Positions 35,156-47,092 are shown, counted from the first letter of the stretch. The stretch is DNA of 57,274 bases from Apostichopus californicus (GCA_020650975.1 JAIPMN010002274.1:1355-58628); one strand, 5' to 3'. The notes: generated by a model not told the origin, from the letters alone. Numbers and translations are program-made.

Positions 35156-38100
35156 TACACTTTTAACAGTGTATTGTGAAGGTTATTTGATGCAGTAGTA
35201 TCCAGCCATACATGCACTGTATACATGTACATACAACGCACTCATTTATCCATTCTGCACTTAATGAAAGTCATTTTCAAAACTACACTATCTATATATA
35301 CTCAAAAATAGCCATTTGTGTCAACTGTAAATAACAAACATTGACACTTCCAAGGGGTGGATACCTTTTAAAGCCTTGACAGTAACAGGTTGGGAGGTCC
35401 TACAGGTTCCAAACAATTGAAAATTGATCTGTTTTAACTTCATCACTAACTATCATTACCCGTAAATCAACCATGATTTTTGTAAATTTAGAATCAAGCT
35501 CAAGGGTGAAACAGAAGTCAAACGAATCCATCACTTTGGCTTTTATCAACACTACTAGGTATCACAAGACAAGGATGACAATAACGATTGTATTTAAATT
35601 ATTCTAACTGAAACACAGGAAGGCCTTGATCCTTCTAGAGTACAATGTTCAAAAGTTCATTCTTGTTGACATTGTCTACAAACCGGTATAAGACTGAAAA
35701 TAGCAGACAGGAATTGATCACATCCATCTGAAGAGGAAATTGGTTGGTTTCAAACGATGTAGAACCCCAAGGTTGATAAAGAGTTACCTCACCCCCCCCC
35801 CCCCTCTGGTGTAAAGGCTATCAGGCAACAGGTCTTGTAAACTTATGTTCCCACATACAGACATCCAACAGGAGAGTGAAGGCTAGTTGAAGTGTGCCAC
35901 CATTTGGGGAGATTGTTTTAAAACTTTTGGTGCCTGGCAATGCTGGGAATCTGTCCAGGTGTTTGTGTACAAGTGTGAAGCTGGCTTTTAGAAGGATAGT
36001 GGGATGGCAAGGGTTTCTTCTTTTTTCCCCCCCTAGCAATATGTAGTGATACCATCAAATGTTTATTCTTGGAAAGATTTTTGAACCACGATCTGTTTAC
36101 ACACGATTATGAAGACGTTTTCGCTTACTTCCTTGTTTAGTTTTCAACTCCTTTTTTCTTTTCTTGAATTCTTTCACACAAACATTGCACAAAGCTGTTC
36201 TGTGAACCCTATCAAAGTCCAACAAATGACAGCATTGGGGATTTTTAATGCCTTTCTCAATTGCTTACTGTTGCAGATATTTCTACTTCTACTTTTCTGA
36301 CTGAAAAATACTGCACAGTAAAGTGGTGATATGTTAATAGAGTAATAGTCACAAACACAGCCCTTACAGCATCTCTGCCAAACTTTCAATTTATGGAATA
36401 TTTTCAAATTTTCTTTTGACGACCTATTACAACCCAATCTGCAAGTGATGAAACATGCTGGTCCCATGGTTGCATCACTCACTCACTCAAATAGAAGTTT
36501 TAGTTCATAACAAGCAAACGACTGATTGCAATTCATTAAACCTGGTACTTACATCACACATATATACTAAGCATCTACTGTATGAACAAACCACACAACC
36601 CAATATTTCAGTCATTTTTATTTTTTACCATACAGAACTGAATTTTCTTCAAACTCTTATAATAGTTCTAATAGAGTCCTGTACTGTACCTGTCCCATTG
36701 GTTTGACTATAAATGCTAATTTTGTTGCATGTGTTCAAGGGATTAAATAATATACCATTAGCTTTTCCTTAAGATGTTACCAGCTATGATTTTTTTTAAT
36801 ACTTTGAATATCAGACAGTTGTTTGCAAAATGTACAAGGTTAACTGCTTACTGTTTAATATGTAAGCTGTACATCTCCTTAATTCCTTGAAAGAAAGTTA
36901 CCAGTGATTGAGTTATTTAGTGGATTTGTAGAACTGTCTGTGACATTTCACCATGTACACACCTGTCATGTGGAACCTTTCACTAATACTGTATTGTGTA
37001 CCCTGCTTTTCCCTCAGCACAGGATCAGGGGGTCATTTTGGTTATATTGTCTCAGAATCATGGAACAATTCTCCTAGAGTTTATCAGTATAAAACAGGGA
37101 GTTCTTTGGTTACATAGTGGTTAACCACATCTTTCTCCTTACTTGGAAACAGTGTTCACTCCGAAATGACCTTTCCTTGAACTATTTTACAATATCCTGG
37201 ACATAAATTCTGGCCAGTGCCTTCCAAGTTGGGAGAGAATAATGAAGAAGAAGCAAATGTCCCATGAAATGTGGTCTATATATGATTATATTTACATTTG
37301 TATTCCTACAAGGGTCCTCTTCTACAATCAATATTTCTAAATAATGATGTCACAATTTTGTCTTTCCTCTTTCATACAGTTCCCAAATTGTACAAATTGT
37401 GACTAAGGCCACACAATCTAAATTTACCCAATTTTCCTGAATGAAAGAAAGTCTACCAAGATGCAACATGAAAGACACATTAATACATGTGCCATCTCTG
37501 GCTGTCTTTGGCAAGGAAAAATTTCAGCACAGACAAACCAAGAAATCGCAAACCAGATTAAACTTAAATATGCTTTTCAGGTTGCATTCATATCCACATA
37601 CGGAAAGAGGTCTTTTTTATACCAGGGATTAGTAGGCAGGGGCAGCTTTCAAATGCAGGGCAGCATATGAAAAGTTATAAACTCAAATATTTTGGAAATA
37701 AACTTTACTATTATAGCACTTAAAATATTCAGGTACAGTATTTTCAATAACATCTATTGTCCTTACAGAGTTTTACTGTGATCCAAGTCTGATTTTAAGA
37801 GCGTTTGGCTTTCATCAGAACAATTACACTGTAAGAGCTTTGCAAACCTCTTGCTACATGTGACCTGTCTTGTTTGGTGGTGGTGTTATTAAGGAAATTG
37901 TCACCTCCTTTCAAAGCCAGATTATGTCAACAACCTCCAGGCTCCCAGGGGTAAACTGGAGCAGAGGTAAAGCACAGGGAGCAAATCAACTTAAAACATT
38001 TCAATGCAAGATGATTCATACCTAGTGTTGTGTTTGGAAGTTATTTCCCACAGTAATATACAGTATATATAGTTATGTACATAGCAGTCATGCAAAACTT

Positions 38101-39552
38101 CAGGAATGGCAAACCCTTCCACCACCTTTTGTTGTGCTGGAAACAATTTACCTTTGATCATAGTTTCCTGTGTAACCCCCAGGGGCCGTGGCAGTGAGAC
38201 AATTGGAACCGATGATTTGAATGGAACAGTTTAATGTGGATGTAACATGATCATATTTAATTTTAAGTTCACTAAAGTATTTTAAATTAAGTTGCTGTGT
38301 TATTTTAATAAATGTCAGTACTGCTTTCATAGAAAAATTCTCAAGGATTAACCTGAACATGTTTCTTTAGTTGAAATGAAAACTGAATTTCATGAACAAG
38401 CTGAGAGACCTTATTGCTACGTATGAGACTTAAATGTGGAAAAATATTGTACATCAATACATTTATTGAAATCGACTCTGAACACAGCTTTTAAAAAGCC
38501 CTTTAAAAACCGAAATGAGTATTTTCATAACTCCAACTGCCCTTGCACATACTGTAAAGTGAAAATGCAAGCGAGAAGTGAAACACAGAAGAAACCATTT
38601 GTTTGTATGTACAGTAGACACCATAAAATTGTGTTATGAGGTGGACAACCCTCCTTATTCAAGAAACAATCACTCACAAACAGTGAGAAAGTTTTAAGGA
38701 AAGTTTAGATTGTTGCAATACACACAGACCTATAATAATTAGACACTTCAAAACAGGAACATAAGATTGGAGTAATAAATTATTCTGTGATTCATGTGCC
38801 ACCAATTTTCATTGGTTACAACCTAGGTGGATATTATTAGAAACTACAATAAAAACTGTTGAAAATTATTAAATAAACCCAATAGACTTCAAAGGTTTAT
38901 AAAATATGCAAAAACATTACTTATATTGGATTAATCAGTTACTAAATCACTAATAAAGTTATTGTAACTTCATACTATATATATCTTTAATAGGAGTTAA
39001 TTAAAATTGAAGAGTATCGATATGCAATTATCACATGGCTTGGTCAAAATTACAAGGCTAGGCCTGCATATCCTTTAACAGTCAACTGCACATGTATGTC
39101 TTTTTCCTTTTCAACAGTCACAAATGGGGAAAGATCATATAATGCCATCATTGCCATTGACATTTCCAGAGTGCCAAACTGCCAGCAGTATGCTACAATA
39201 AAGGGGTACCGATAAGGAAAAGTTCTATCAAAACATCAAAAATCAATCTGTGTTTAATACAGAGCATGATGTGACCACTTTTCTATCTGCAAATGTGGCC
39301 AATGGGTTGGAGAGAAAACCCTGAAAAGTAATGCATGCTACTGTGGTTTCTTTTCCAAACACTTGAGGTAAAATCTTCAGTTCCAAGGATGCAACATATT
39401 TTTTGGGCTATCCAAGACCTTATTTGATATCATTAGATGTTTGGATTCACACTTGAGGTGAAATATTTAAGCTTAAAAACATAAGTTAAAATTGCAACAA
39501 TCAATTTACCACTAAATGTTTTGCTTTATTCAGAAGGTTTTGTTATAGGCTA
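35156..39552. other. Non-coding region, no gene seen
   Basis: AT-rich, with a C13 tract at 35792-35804. Several short frames (for example at 36109-36300 and 37441-37670) have no recognisable domain. No RNA gene or tandem repeat was recognised. Confidence 0.4.
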
Positions 39553-39559
39553 GACCAGG

Positions 39560-40185
39560 TGGGGCTGTGTTATTCCGATATCGGTACTTTCCGTCATAGA
39601 AAATGTGCTCTTTCAGCCATAGAAAAAGTGCCATTCCGCCTTGTTACCGCCTTTGCGATAAAACACTTTTTGCATGGCGGAAAGAGCACATTATTGTCGG
39701 TGCACTGTATATGCACTGTATATTGCTTTGCTTCACTCTACCTAGGCCCCGTAAAATCCACAAAATCGGTCATTTAAATCGACAATCAGAATCAGCCTTC
39801 TTGAATAAACAACCAGCCTAATTTAAATCAATTTATTCAACCAACTATTATGTATTTGAAGACAGTGTATCAATTCCTACGAACTTACAATTAAAACTAT
39901 TCAATCAACCTGTATATTAAAGACTGTGTATCAATTCCCCAATCTTGTCTAAACTACAATTCAGTCTAGTGAGGTATCTGTCAAATTTGAGGACGGTGTA
40001 CCTATCCTTCCACTCGATTCAAAGGAAGTTTCACCGATACATTCCTGTACACCAGGATAAAATCCATTGCTAAAATGTAACTTTCCGCCATAGGTTTTGA
40101 GCTTTTCCATCATGGCGGAAAGGATCGAAACCTATAGTGGAAAGCTATGGCGGTATGTACCTATGGCGGAATGGCACTAGATCCG
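39560..40185. mobile_element. Candidate second fold-back-like element (626 bp)
   Basis: The left arm (39560 to about 39690) and right arm (about 40078-40185) carry inverted copies of a module close to CTTTCCGCCATAG. GTGCCATTCCGCC (39627-39639) is matched by its reverse complement GGCGGAATGGCAC near the right end. Inside the left arm, GTGCTCTTTCAGCCAT can pair with ATGGCGGAAAGAGCAC. The outermost ends align as imperfect inverted repeats (about 13 of 18 positions). GACCAGG occurs directly outside both ends (39553-39559 and 40186-40192), a 7-bp duplication. The AT-rich centre has no frame of note. Confidence 0.6.
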
Positions 40186-40192
40186 GACCAGG

Positions 40193-41790
40193 CTTGTACT
40201 AGTTCTTACTATATCGTTACCACAGACTAGCTATAGAGCTAGTCGCCCTTGTGGATTTGTACCTGTACTCGAGGCATTTTGAACAGTAGTAAAGGATAAG
40301 GATCTTATGCAAACTTATATACTTATAATTATACTCTTGCTAACCCTACTTCCTAACCCTAATTCCTAGCCCCTAGTAAGCTTTCCCATTCATATGGTAC
40401 GGATTCTAAAGTTAGGCCCATTGTTTCCCTACACTCTACATTTTGCAAGTACTAGTTCCCTGCCGGCAGAAGTTCAATCTGTGTTTTTCAGCAAATACAC
40501 AAATGTGATGAAATCAGGAAATAGCATAAGTCTATGTTGAATTTACAATCAACAACAGAACAAACTTAAAATTGGCAGTGTCCCAACAACAGTTTAGCAA
40601 TGTTTATTCATCATGTGACTGTAGCCTTGGCACCTAACTTAGGTACACCGTACAATATGTGATGCCCCTTTACTGGTATGCCTAGCCTTGAAGTACTTGT
40701 TAGTAAGGCCTAGGCTATTAATCGACACTATAGTATTATGGCTAACATTAGCACTTGTTTTCAGTGATTCAACTGAAGTGGTAGCTACAGTACAGGCAAT
40801 TAACCACGGTTCTATACGCCTCGCTTTAGACGCGGATAAATGTCAAATCATGAAGTAGCCACTATTTACTACGGAGCATATGTGCTAACTACTGGTTAGG
40901 AATATTGCAAAGCATTGCTAGTAAACATACAGATACTAAAATTCTAGCGTGTTAGTCTAAGGGACAACATTAGCTTATGTTAGGCTTCACGCATTACAGT
41001 ATACTACGCCTGCGGCAATGTTTTGCTGTCAGCAATCACGATTCTAAATGAACTTTCGAATGTTACTCTTTACTTTAAAAAAATCCATATTGTTTACCTC
41101 TGATGAGAATATTAATAGCTGCAATATATTATTCCGATGTCCAACTTGGCAATTTAGCGATAAGTAAAGAATCCAAGTTGTGCTTTGCAGACGGTTATGC
41201 CGTTAAACCAGTAGCACTAGCAGACGGCAAAATCGATACGAGTAGTAGTATTTACTTAGCGTATATTGTACACACAGGAACGTAATGGTACACACGTACG
41301 TAAATCCGTGAAGAACTCATGCAAATGAAGCCTACATACGTAGAATCCGTACAAATCAATGAACGACTATGCATGCAGCCTAATACTATCAATCTATGTA
41401 TAACATGAACAGGGGGCGTGACCAGGGAAAGTTCGTTGGTCATGTGACCTTGCATGTAATTCTTCGGAAGAATCATTTGGTTTTGGGCAAGTTGTTTACC
41501 TAAACACTAACGTTTTCTGTTATTAGCTGTTGGCGGCACCCACAATTCAACAGTAATGAACACCTTTATTTGCCAATAGAACATTGAGTGTCAAGCAAAA
41601 GATTTTTCCACTGAGCATCCCTTGAGACTATAACGAACTTGGTCAAGTCTAATGTTATTACTGCATGAGTAGTTGCAAAAATGGACTATGCTCAAAACCA
41701 TAAATCGAACATGATAAAAGACTTGCTTCAAGTCAGTTTCAACGACGTGGACAGGGTTTCTTACCAGCTAACGGCCTTGCAATTGTGAGG
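40193..41790. other. Non-coding stretch, no gene seen
   Basis: A few CTAACCCTA-like words near 40340-40375 are too irregular for an interstitial telomere. Frames at 41103-41285 and 41252-41476 overlap on opposite strands without recognisable motifs. Confidence 0.4.
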
Positions 41791-41799
41791 TTGCAAGGA

Positions 41800-42048
41800 C
41801 TCGGAGGTGACATGGTGATAATGGTTCATAGTTTAGTGTCGGGACTCGTGATCCAAGGATTGCTGGTTCGATTCCTGCCTGGTTCATTACGTTGTGTCCT
41901 TCGGCAAGATGCTTTATCTCACTTGCCTCTCTCCACCCAGGGGCTAAATGGGTACCTGTGAGGTAACTTGTCATTGGGCGCAGTATGTAACTGCAGCCGC
42001 ATGGAGGGACTGTCTCTGGGAAAGGTTATCATTGACCAGGAGTAATAC
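41800..42048 (+). mobile_element. tRNA-derived SINE, 5' portion (interrupted by a MITE)
   Basis: A box A-like segment TAGTTTAGTGTCGG (41829-41842) and a clear box B GGTTCGATTCC (41865-41875) are spaced as in a tRNA-derived RNA polymerase III promoter. The body follows with GTGTCCTTCGGCAAGATGC, CCTCTCTCCACCCAGG and AAATGGGTACCTG, a type of sequence common in SINE bodies of marine animals. The SINE resumes after the inserted MITE (42447 onward). The exact 5' end is uncertain. Confidence 0.75.
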
Positions 42049-42446
42049 CAGGCGCGTAGCGAAGGGGGGGCGAAGGGGGCGACCGCCCACCCCCTCCCCT
42101 TAAGCAAATTTTGTTTGTATGTTTTTATGATATCGCTAGNNNNNNNNNNCCCCCCCCCCCCCCCCCTTGAGCAAATTTTGTTTGTATGTTTTTATGATAT
42201 CGCTAGTTTCAAAATAGAAATGCTTAGATGCAACTTGCAAGGCCTGGGAAGTGCCATTTCCAGCGATCTGGGAGGCATTTTCGGCCAAAATTTTCTTCTA
42301 CGCTTCGCGCCAACCTATGGTGGCGCTACGCTTAGATAGTTTCCAGAGCCGTATACGGCTCTGATAGTTTCCAGTGCCGAATCTACGGCTCTAATAGTTT
42401 GCCTACAAGTTCGCCCTCCCTTGGCAAATTCCTTGCTACGCGCCTG
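42049..42446 (+). mobile_element. MITE related to the hAT family at 5076, inserted in the SINE
   Basis: The termini CAGGCGCGTAGC and GCTACGCGCCTG are perfect inverted repeats. The interior right half, with CCATTTCCAGCGATCT, GCGCCAACCTATGGTGGCGC and TACGCTTAGATAGT, matches the corresponding part of the element at 5076-5468 in the same orientation, with substitutions. Flanks share only AATA, so any target duplication has decayed. A perfect 20-bp palindrome (arms CAGAGCCGTA/TACGGCTCTG, 42344-42363) is followed by a diverged copy of the same ~31-bp segment. The 10-N gap lies inside, so true length and sequence here are uncertain. Confidence 0.75.
42104..42206. other. 10-N assembly gap flanked by a 36-bp duplicate
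   Basis: N bases occupy 42140-42149. The 36 bases before the gap (42104-42139, GCAAATTTTG...ATCGCTAG) are repeated exactly at 42171-42206, after a run of 17 C. This is what appears when two contigs overlap but are not merged, so the second copy is probably an artefact. Confidence 0.85.
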
Positions 42447-42515
42447 AATATAACGTATGTAAAGCGCTCATTTGAGACCTATTGCTGGTATAAAGCGCTA
42501 TATGAGAAAACGTTT
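42447..42515 (+). mobile_element. tRNA-derived SINE, 3' tail portion
   Basis: The SINE resumes after the MITE with two AAAGCGCT boxes (42461-42468 and 42492-42499). These are separated by CATTTGAGACCTATTGCTGG, and the tail ends in GAGAAAACG before a T-run. Paired AAAGCGCT boxes are characteristic of the 3' tails of many marine-animal SINEs (from memory, not searched). Confidence 0.65.
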
Positions 42516-42757
42516 TTTTTATCGCAAGTAAGATGGGGGGGGGGGAGGGGGGTGGATGGAGCTTGTTTGAAATGTTCACAAATCTGTTGCTAAGGCCGGA
42601 TAAATATGATTGTGTATCATTTCAATATGAACATTGTGTACCCTGATTGATAGAACTGGGTATTAGGCTTTAACTTCCGAGTATAAGATATTGTCAATTT
42701 CAAACCGCATATGTAGCTGGTTAGCTTCTTGTGCTGAAGATAAGTCATCAACTAACC

Positions 42758-43373
42758 TTTAGTTTAGTTTAGTAGAATAAAAGGACCAGGAGGGACACTC
42801 AAGTCCCCAACAAGGACCCTATAGGAGAGGGGGAAAAAACTGAAGACACAAACACTCAGACCCGATTACAATGCTTAAAGTGCTTGTCCAAAGCATTCTT
42901 AAACCCATTCACACTACTTGCAAGTACAACTTTCTCAGGCAAACCGTTCAACTCATTCACAACCCTAAATAGAAAAAAAATTATGCCGAATATTAATCCT
43001 ACTTTGTGACTGTTGGAGTTTTAGACAATGAACTCTGGTACAACTACTATTAGCAAACATGAAAAAGCCAGTGAAGGATAAATTTTCAAAACCATACACA
43101 ATCTTGAAAACCTGAATAAAGTCACCACGTAACCTCTTAAGCTCCAGGGTGGTGAGATTCAACAGTTGTAACCGCCTATAATAAGGAACACCCTTTAAGG
43201 AACTAATCATCCTTGTAGCCCTCCTCTGGACCTTGTATGGTCAGAGTGAAAGACCTCTGGACCTTCTCGAGTACTTCCTTATCCTTAGCAAAATATGGGT
43301 TCCAAGCCTGCACAGCATACTCCAGATGAGGCCTAACCAACTGCTTATAAAGCTTTTTACTTATATTGTAGTT
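42758..43373 (-). pseudogene. 5'-truncated LINE fragment: C-terminal end of a CR1/Jockey-like reverse transcriptase ORF
   Basis: Read on minus, the fragment gives YKQLVRPHLEYAVQAWNPYF, KDKEVLEKVQR, then (after a frameshift at a partial duplication of AAGGTCCAGAGG) MISSLKGVPYYRRLQLLNL, TTLELKRLRGDFIQVFKIV, and (after a second frameshift) FRVVNELNGLPEKVVLASS and NGFKNALDKHF before a stop. The order and motifs (PHLEYAVQAW, LEKVQR, LRGDFIQVFKI) are typical of the region after the catalytic core of CR1/Jockey-superfamily LINEs. The 3' UTR has CCTATAGGGTCCTTGTTGGG, and the element ends in a short TTTAG tandem repeat (42758-42772), the kind of tail these LINEs carry. It is 5'-truncated and broken, hence inactive. 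Confidence 0.85.
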
Positions 43374-43603
43374 TGGACACGGCGATGAATTAAACTAAGA
43401 TAAGACGTGTTTACAGGAACTGGATGACAATCCGCAAGCTTCTTTCATATGAGTTGTGTGTTTCCTTTTCGCTTTGGAGTCTTTTGTTCATTACACGGTT
43501 AATGGACCAGTGTTGTAACATATATGTTGTTTCCGCTCATGTCATCATCTTATACAAAGATAAAGATAATTTCGTCCTATTAGTTTATAGGGAATTACAA
43601 AAC
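43374..43603. other. Short stretch between LINE fragment and MITE
   Basis: No feature was recognised; it is probably old flanking DNA. Confidence 0.4.
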
Positions 43604-43611
43604 ATTAAGCG

Positions 43612-44010
43612 CAGTGGCGGAGCTAGGGGTATTGGTCAGGAGGGGGGGCGAGAATAGTCTGTAGGGGCGCTTTCGACACTATCTAAGCGGAGCGCCACCA
43701 TTGGTTGGCGCGGAGCGTACAGAAATTTTTTGAGTAAAGATACACTTTAGATCGCCGGAAATGACCCTTTCCGGGCCTTGCTAATTTGCAGATAAACGAA
43801 GAATAAATAGGTGTTATCGCCATTTTGTCAGAAAATTACACCAACAAAATGTGACAAATGTCAATAGGTAGATGAGAGCGCAATAAAAAAGTCAGTAATC
43901 GCAAATAAGTAAAAAGTGGTAAAAAGCTGAAAAGGGCGCCAGCAGTCCATTTGAGTCCGTCAGGGGGGGGGGGCATCCGCCCCCCTGACTGTATGGACGC
44001 TCCGCTACTG
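43612..44010 (-). mobile_element. hAT-type MITE copy 2 (399 bp), perfect 8-bp target duplication
   Basis: The termini are CAGTGGCGGAGC and GCTCCGCTACTG. ATTAAGCG flanks the element at 43604-43611 and 44011-44018. The sequence is the reverse complement of the element at 5076-5468 with modest divergence: GCGAGAATAGTCTGTAGGGG, ACTATCTAAGCGGAGCGCCA, CGGAAATGACCCTTTCCGGG and ACGAAGAATAAATAGGTG all find counterparts there. A G11 tract replaces the shorter run near the GCATCCGCC segment. There is no transposase, so it is non-autonomous. Confidence 0.92.
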
Positions 44011-44018
44011 ATTAAGCG

Positions 44019-47000
44019 ATTGTCACATTTTCATCTTGTTCTTGCCTCTTTTCTCTTTCGATTCTTCTTATTCTTTGGGTTTATGAAGTTAATTCAAATT
44101 ATGATTCTTCGAAAGATTGAGCAATATTTTGTCCAGTACAATATCGTAACCCTTGGATCCGCGCCTGCTCATTTACCAAGTTGTCGTTTGGCATATTAAA
44201 ACATGAGAGCAATTTTAAAGACTTCTAACCGCTACTGATTATACATCATAAATCATGACAATATTTCATAACACGCACACAGAAAAAAAAAACATCTGAC
44301 GTTTTCAAAGAAGGCACACGTTAATTGTACTTTTTTATGTATTTTCTGTATTACCATAGCAACAAATTTGTTTCCGTGCATTTCCATCACATCGACAATA
44401 TCCGAGAGCGGAGATTAAGTACAATCCTCAGGGATAATTTGTATGCCAAGCGATATTACGAAAACTCTAGATTACAAAATATTTTAAATTGGCCAAAAAC
44501 TGAGTGGTTGCCTACAAATAATTACTAGGCACTATAAACATGTGCGTTACATGCATCCTTACTATGTGGAGGGGGGGGGGTGGGGGTAAGGTTTCAGAGT
44601 GGCGAAGGAAATGTATGAAATATGTGTGCCAATATAACCAGTACCTATTTTTTTTTAAACATAATTGTTTATATAATTGAATTTAAATACTTAATTTGTT
44701 TGTCGTTTTTCGATGATCAAGAAGACCAAGATCTGCAACAGTTTGATGATTTAAGTTAACTGTAACCTTGTCATGATATTCAAAAGCAACATTCATGTTG
44801 GCCTATTTAAAGGTCTTTTCATGATTTGCTTGAACTAACGAACAGTAATTAGGCTATGATCGTATGGTAACACTAACCTTTTTTTTAGCATTTATTTGTT
44901 ATGGAATTTGGCCAATTGCAATCAGTTCAACATTAGTTATTACTTTTCTGTTGTTGTTGTTGTAATTTGCCCAAGTGACATTTTGTTCAATATTACTTTT
45001 TGTAATTATTATATTTTTAAACATTTATGGAAAGAGCATAGGATCTTTGAAACACACAAGTTGTCCAAATAATCCAGAATAAAACTTAGAGCCTCAAATG
45101 GTGTAATTTGAGGCATATTTAGTATATAAATTAAAGTCTATGTTAGATCTAAAGACAGAACGCTATGCTATTAACACCTTTTGAAAAGGGGAGGGGTGCG
45201 TGCACCCCACTCTTCCCCGTTCTTGGAACGACAGACTCAATGCACCTGTGAGAATCATGTCCCAAATATGCTGGAAAGTCATATAATGGTTACACATGTG
45301 TAATCTTCAGGAAGCATTTTTACTATAAGACCTCAACGCATTTTTCCTCTCTTAGGAACTTGTCTAAGTGAACTCTCATCTATCTCATCTGGCAATATGT
45401 ATTGAGGGTCACAACCTTCAGGAAGGTACTATTGGAAAATGTTAGCTGCTTTTTGCAAGCTAAACGATGGAGCAATAGGCTTACTGATAACCATTACTTC
45501 CGCACGCACATCGATGGGATCATACTAGAATTAAATGTTTCACGCTTTGACTGATGTATAAACTCGGGTAAGTTTTTGACCATCAATTTTAGTTCACATT
45601 CGTTCAGCATAAAAAAACGACTCACGTTTATACCACAGACATCTGACAATATTTACATATACCGAGGTCTATGCAGCTCTGAAGGTGGAATCCATGTCAG
45701 TGAACTACGCAAAATTTGCAATTAAAAAAAAAAAACCGGTAATAGATGGCGCTATTGACAAACATGAGCAAATCAAATTTTAAAACATAAATGAAACATT
45801 GTCATACAGGACACGCTATTTTGAATTTAGTATTATTTATTCGGGTAAAAGTTAGTAAGCTTCGCGTCCCCCAGGGTGGATCACATGGCACCTAGGCTTA
45901 TTACTACAATCGGATTATTGCTCCAAAAGTCAACGTTGTCTGGTTCCCCTGTCTGAGCCCTATCTTGGGTGCCTCCCTATACAGTCCCCTCTTTCCAGGC
46001 CTGCTGGTGTTAGACTTGCTCTTCCCAGAGGATAAAGGAATCATCTACATAGGTGTATACTCTAGAATTATTTTCAGCTATTTTGTGCAGGGTCTGGCCA
46101 AACTAAGAGGTGAAGATGGGGGTTGGGTCCAGTTATCATGTGGTATTCAAAACTTGGAATTTCACAAAGGCAATAATAAGTGCAAAGATGAATAAACCTG
46201 TCCTTGATTTCAAGTTTTATTAGGTTTCTATACCTATCAAACCTTCTTGATTCATATCAGGTGGACACTTACTAATATTGTATACTACCATACAGAACAA
46301 ACACCAGTTCCTTCTCTTTCTGTACCAATTCATACATTGATTTTTCATTTAATTCCAATTTCATATCCATTTGGAAATATTCAATTCAAGTCTCCCTTTC
46401 ACAATACATATTTAAGAACAGAATGAACTACCTCCAATAATCAATTTCATCAAATTCTGTTAGAAATATTCCTGCCGCAATTAGGGGTGTGGAAAGGTAG
46501 ATGGTCACACTTAACCAGACTTTACAACTGAGGACATTCATAACAGCCACCCACCCCACTCCCGCCCCCAAGGAAAAAAATTACAATCATAAAAGAAATA
46601 GAATATCAGACCTGGAATCCATTTCATCTTCTGTACATGTTTATTCATGTTAATCAAGCTGTTGCAAGTGTTTAATTCATTTCCAATTCCAAAATTGGAA
46701 TTGTAAAATAAAATTGATCATGATGGGTGCTATTAAAGAAATTTGTCACATATTTTGCAAGGCTGTAATTTTCGAATACTGAATGAGAAAACTGTGTCTC
46801 TACTGTAACCATAAGTTATTCATATTACTCACAAATTAGAATAAATGATATATAAATATAACATAATGTAACTATTGCAGCCTCTTCCAATAAATAGATC
46901 TTCCTATTGAAGAAGCTGAGAGTACTTAGTAAAATTGACAGACACTTTTGCTGCATCTTTTAGGTCAAAGCCAGATCCTCATTGCATTTTGTATCACCAA

Positions 47001-47090
47001 ATAAAATATTTATCAGAGAATACAACACAGTCGGATGTGCTGTCTGTGCACAACAAGTTTTGCACTTGTATGCACTTTTTATAAAAGTTT
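44019..47090. other. Non-coding region downstream of the zinc-finger gene
   Basis: AT-rich, with G10 at 44571-44580 followed by a second G run, and a T10 near 44649. A short palindrome with arms CAATTCCAA/TTGGAATTG lies near 46684-46703. No exon was identified. The frame at 44325-44528 has no recognised motif. Confidence 0.4.
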
Positions 47091-47092
47091 TT

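Noticed and set aside
34906..35166. Repetitive frames on both strands within the fold-back right arm
   Set aside because: They derive from the arm's tandem unit and are mirrored on both strands, so they are not genes.
40335..40380. Interstitial telomere repeat
   Set aside because: Only a few irregular CTAACCCTA-like words are present, with no tandem TTAGGG array.
41768..42107. Minus-strand frames across the SINE and MITE
   Set aside because: They overlap a tRNA-derived SINE and its inserted MITE and carry no coding motif.
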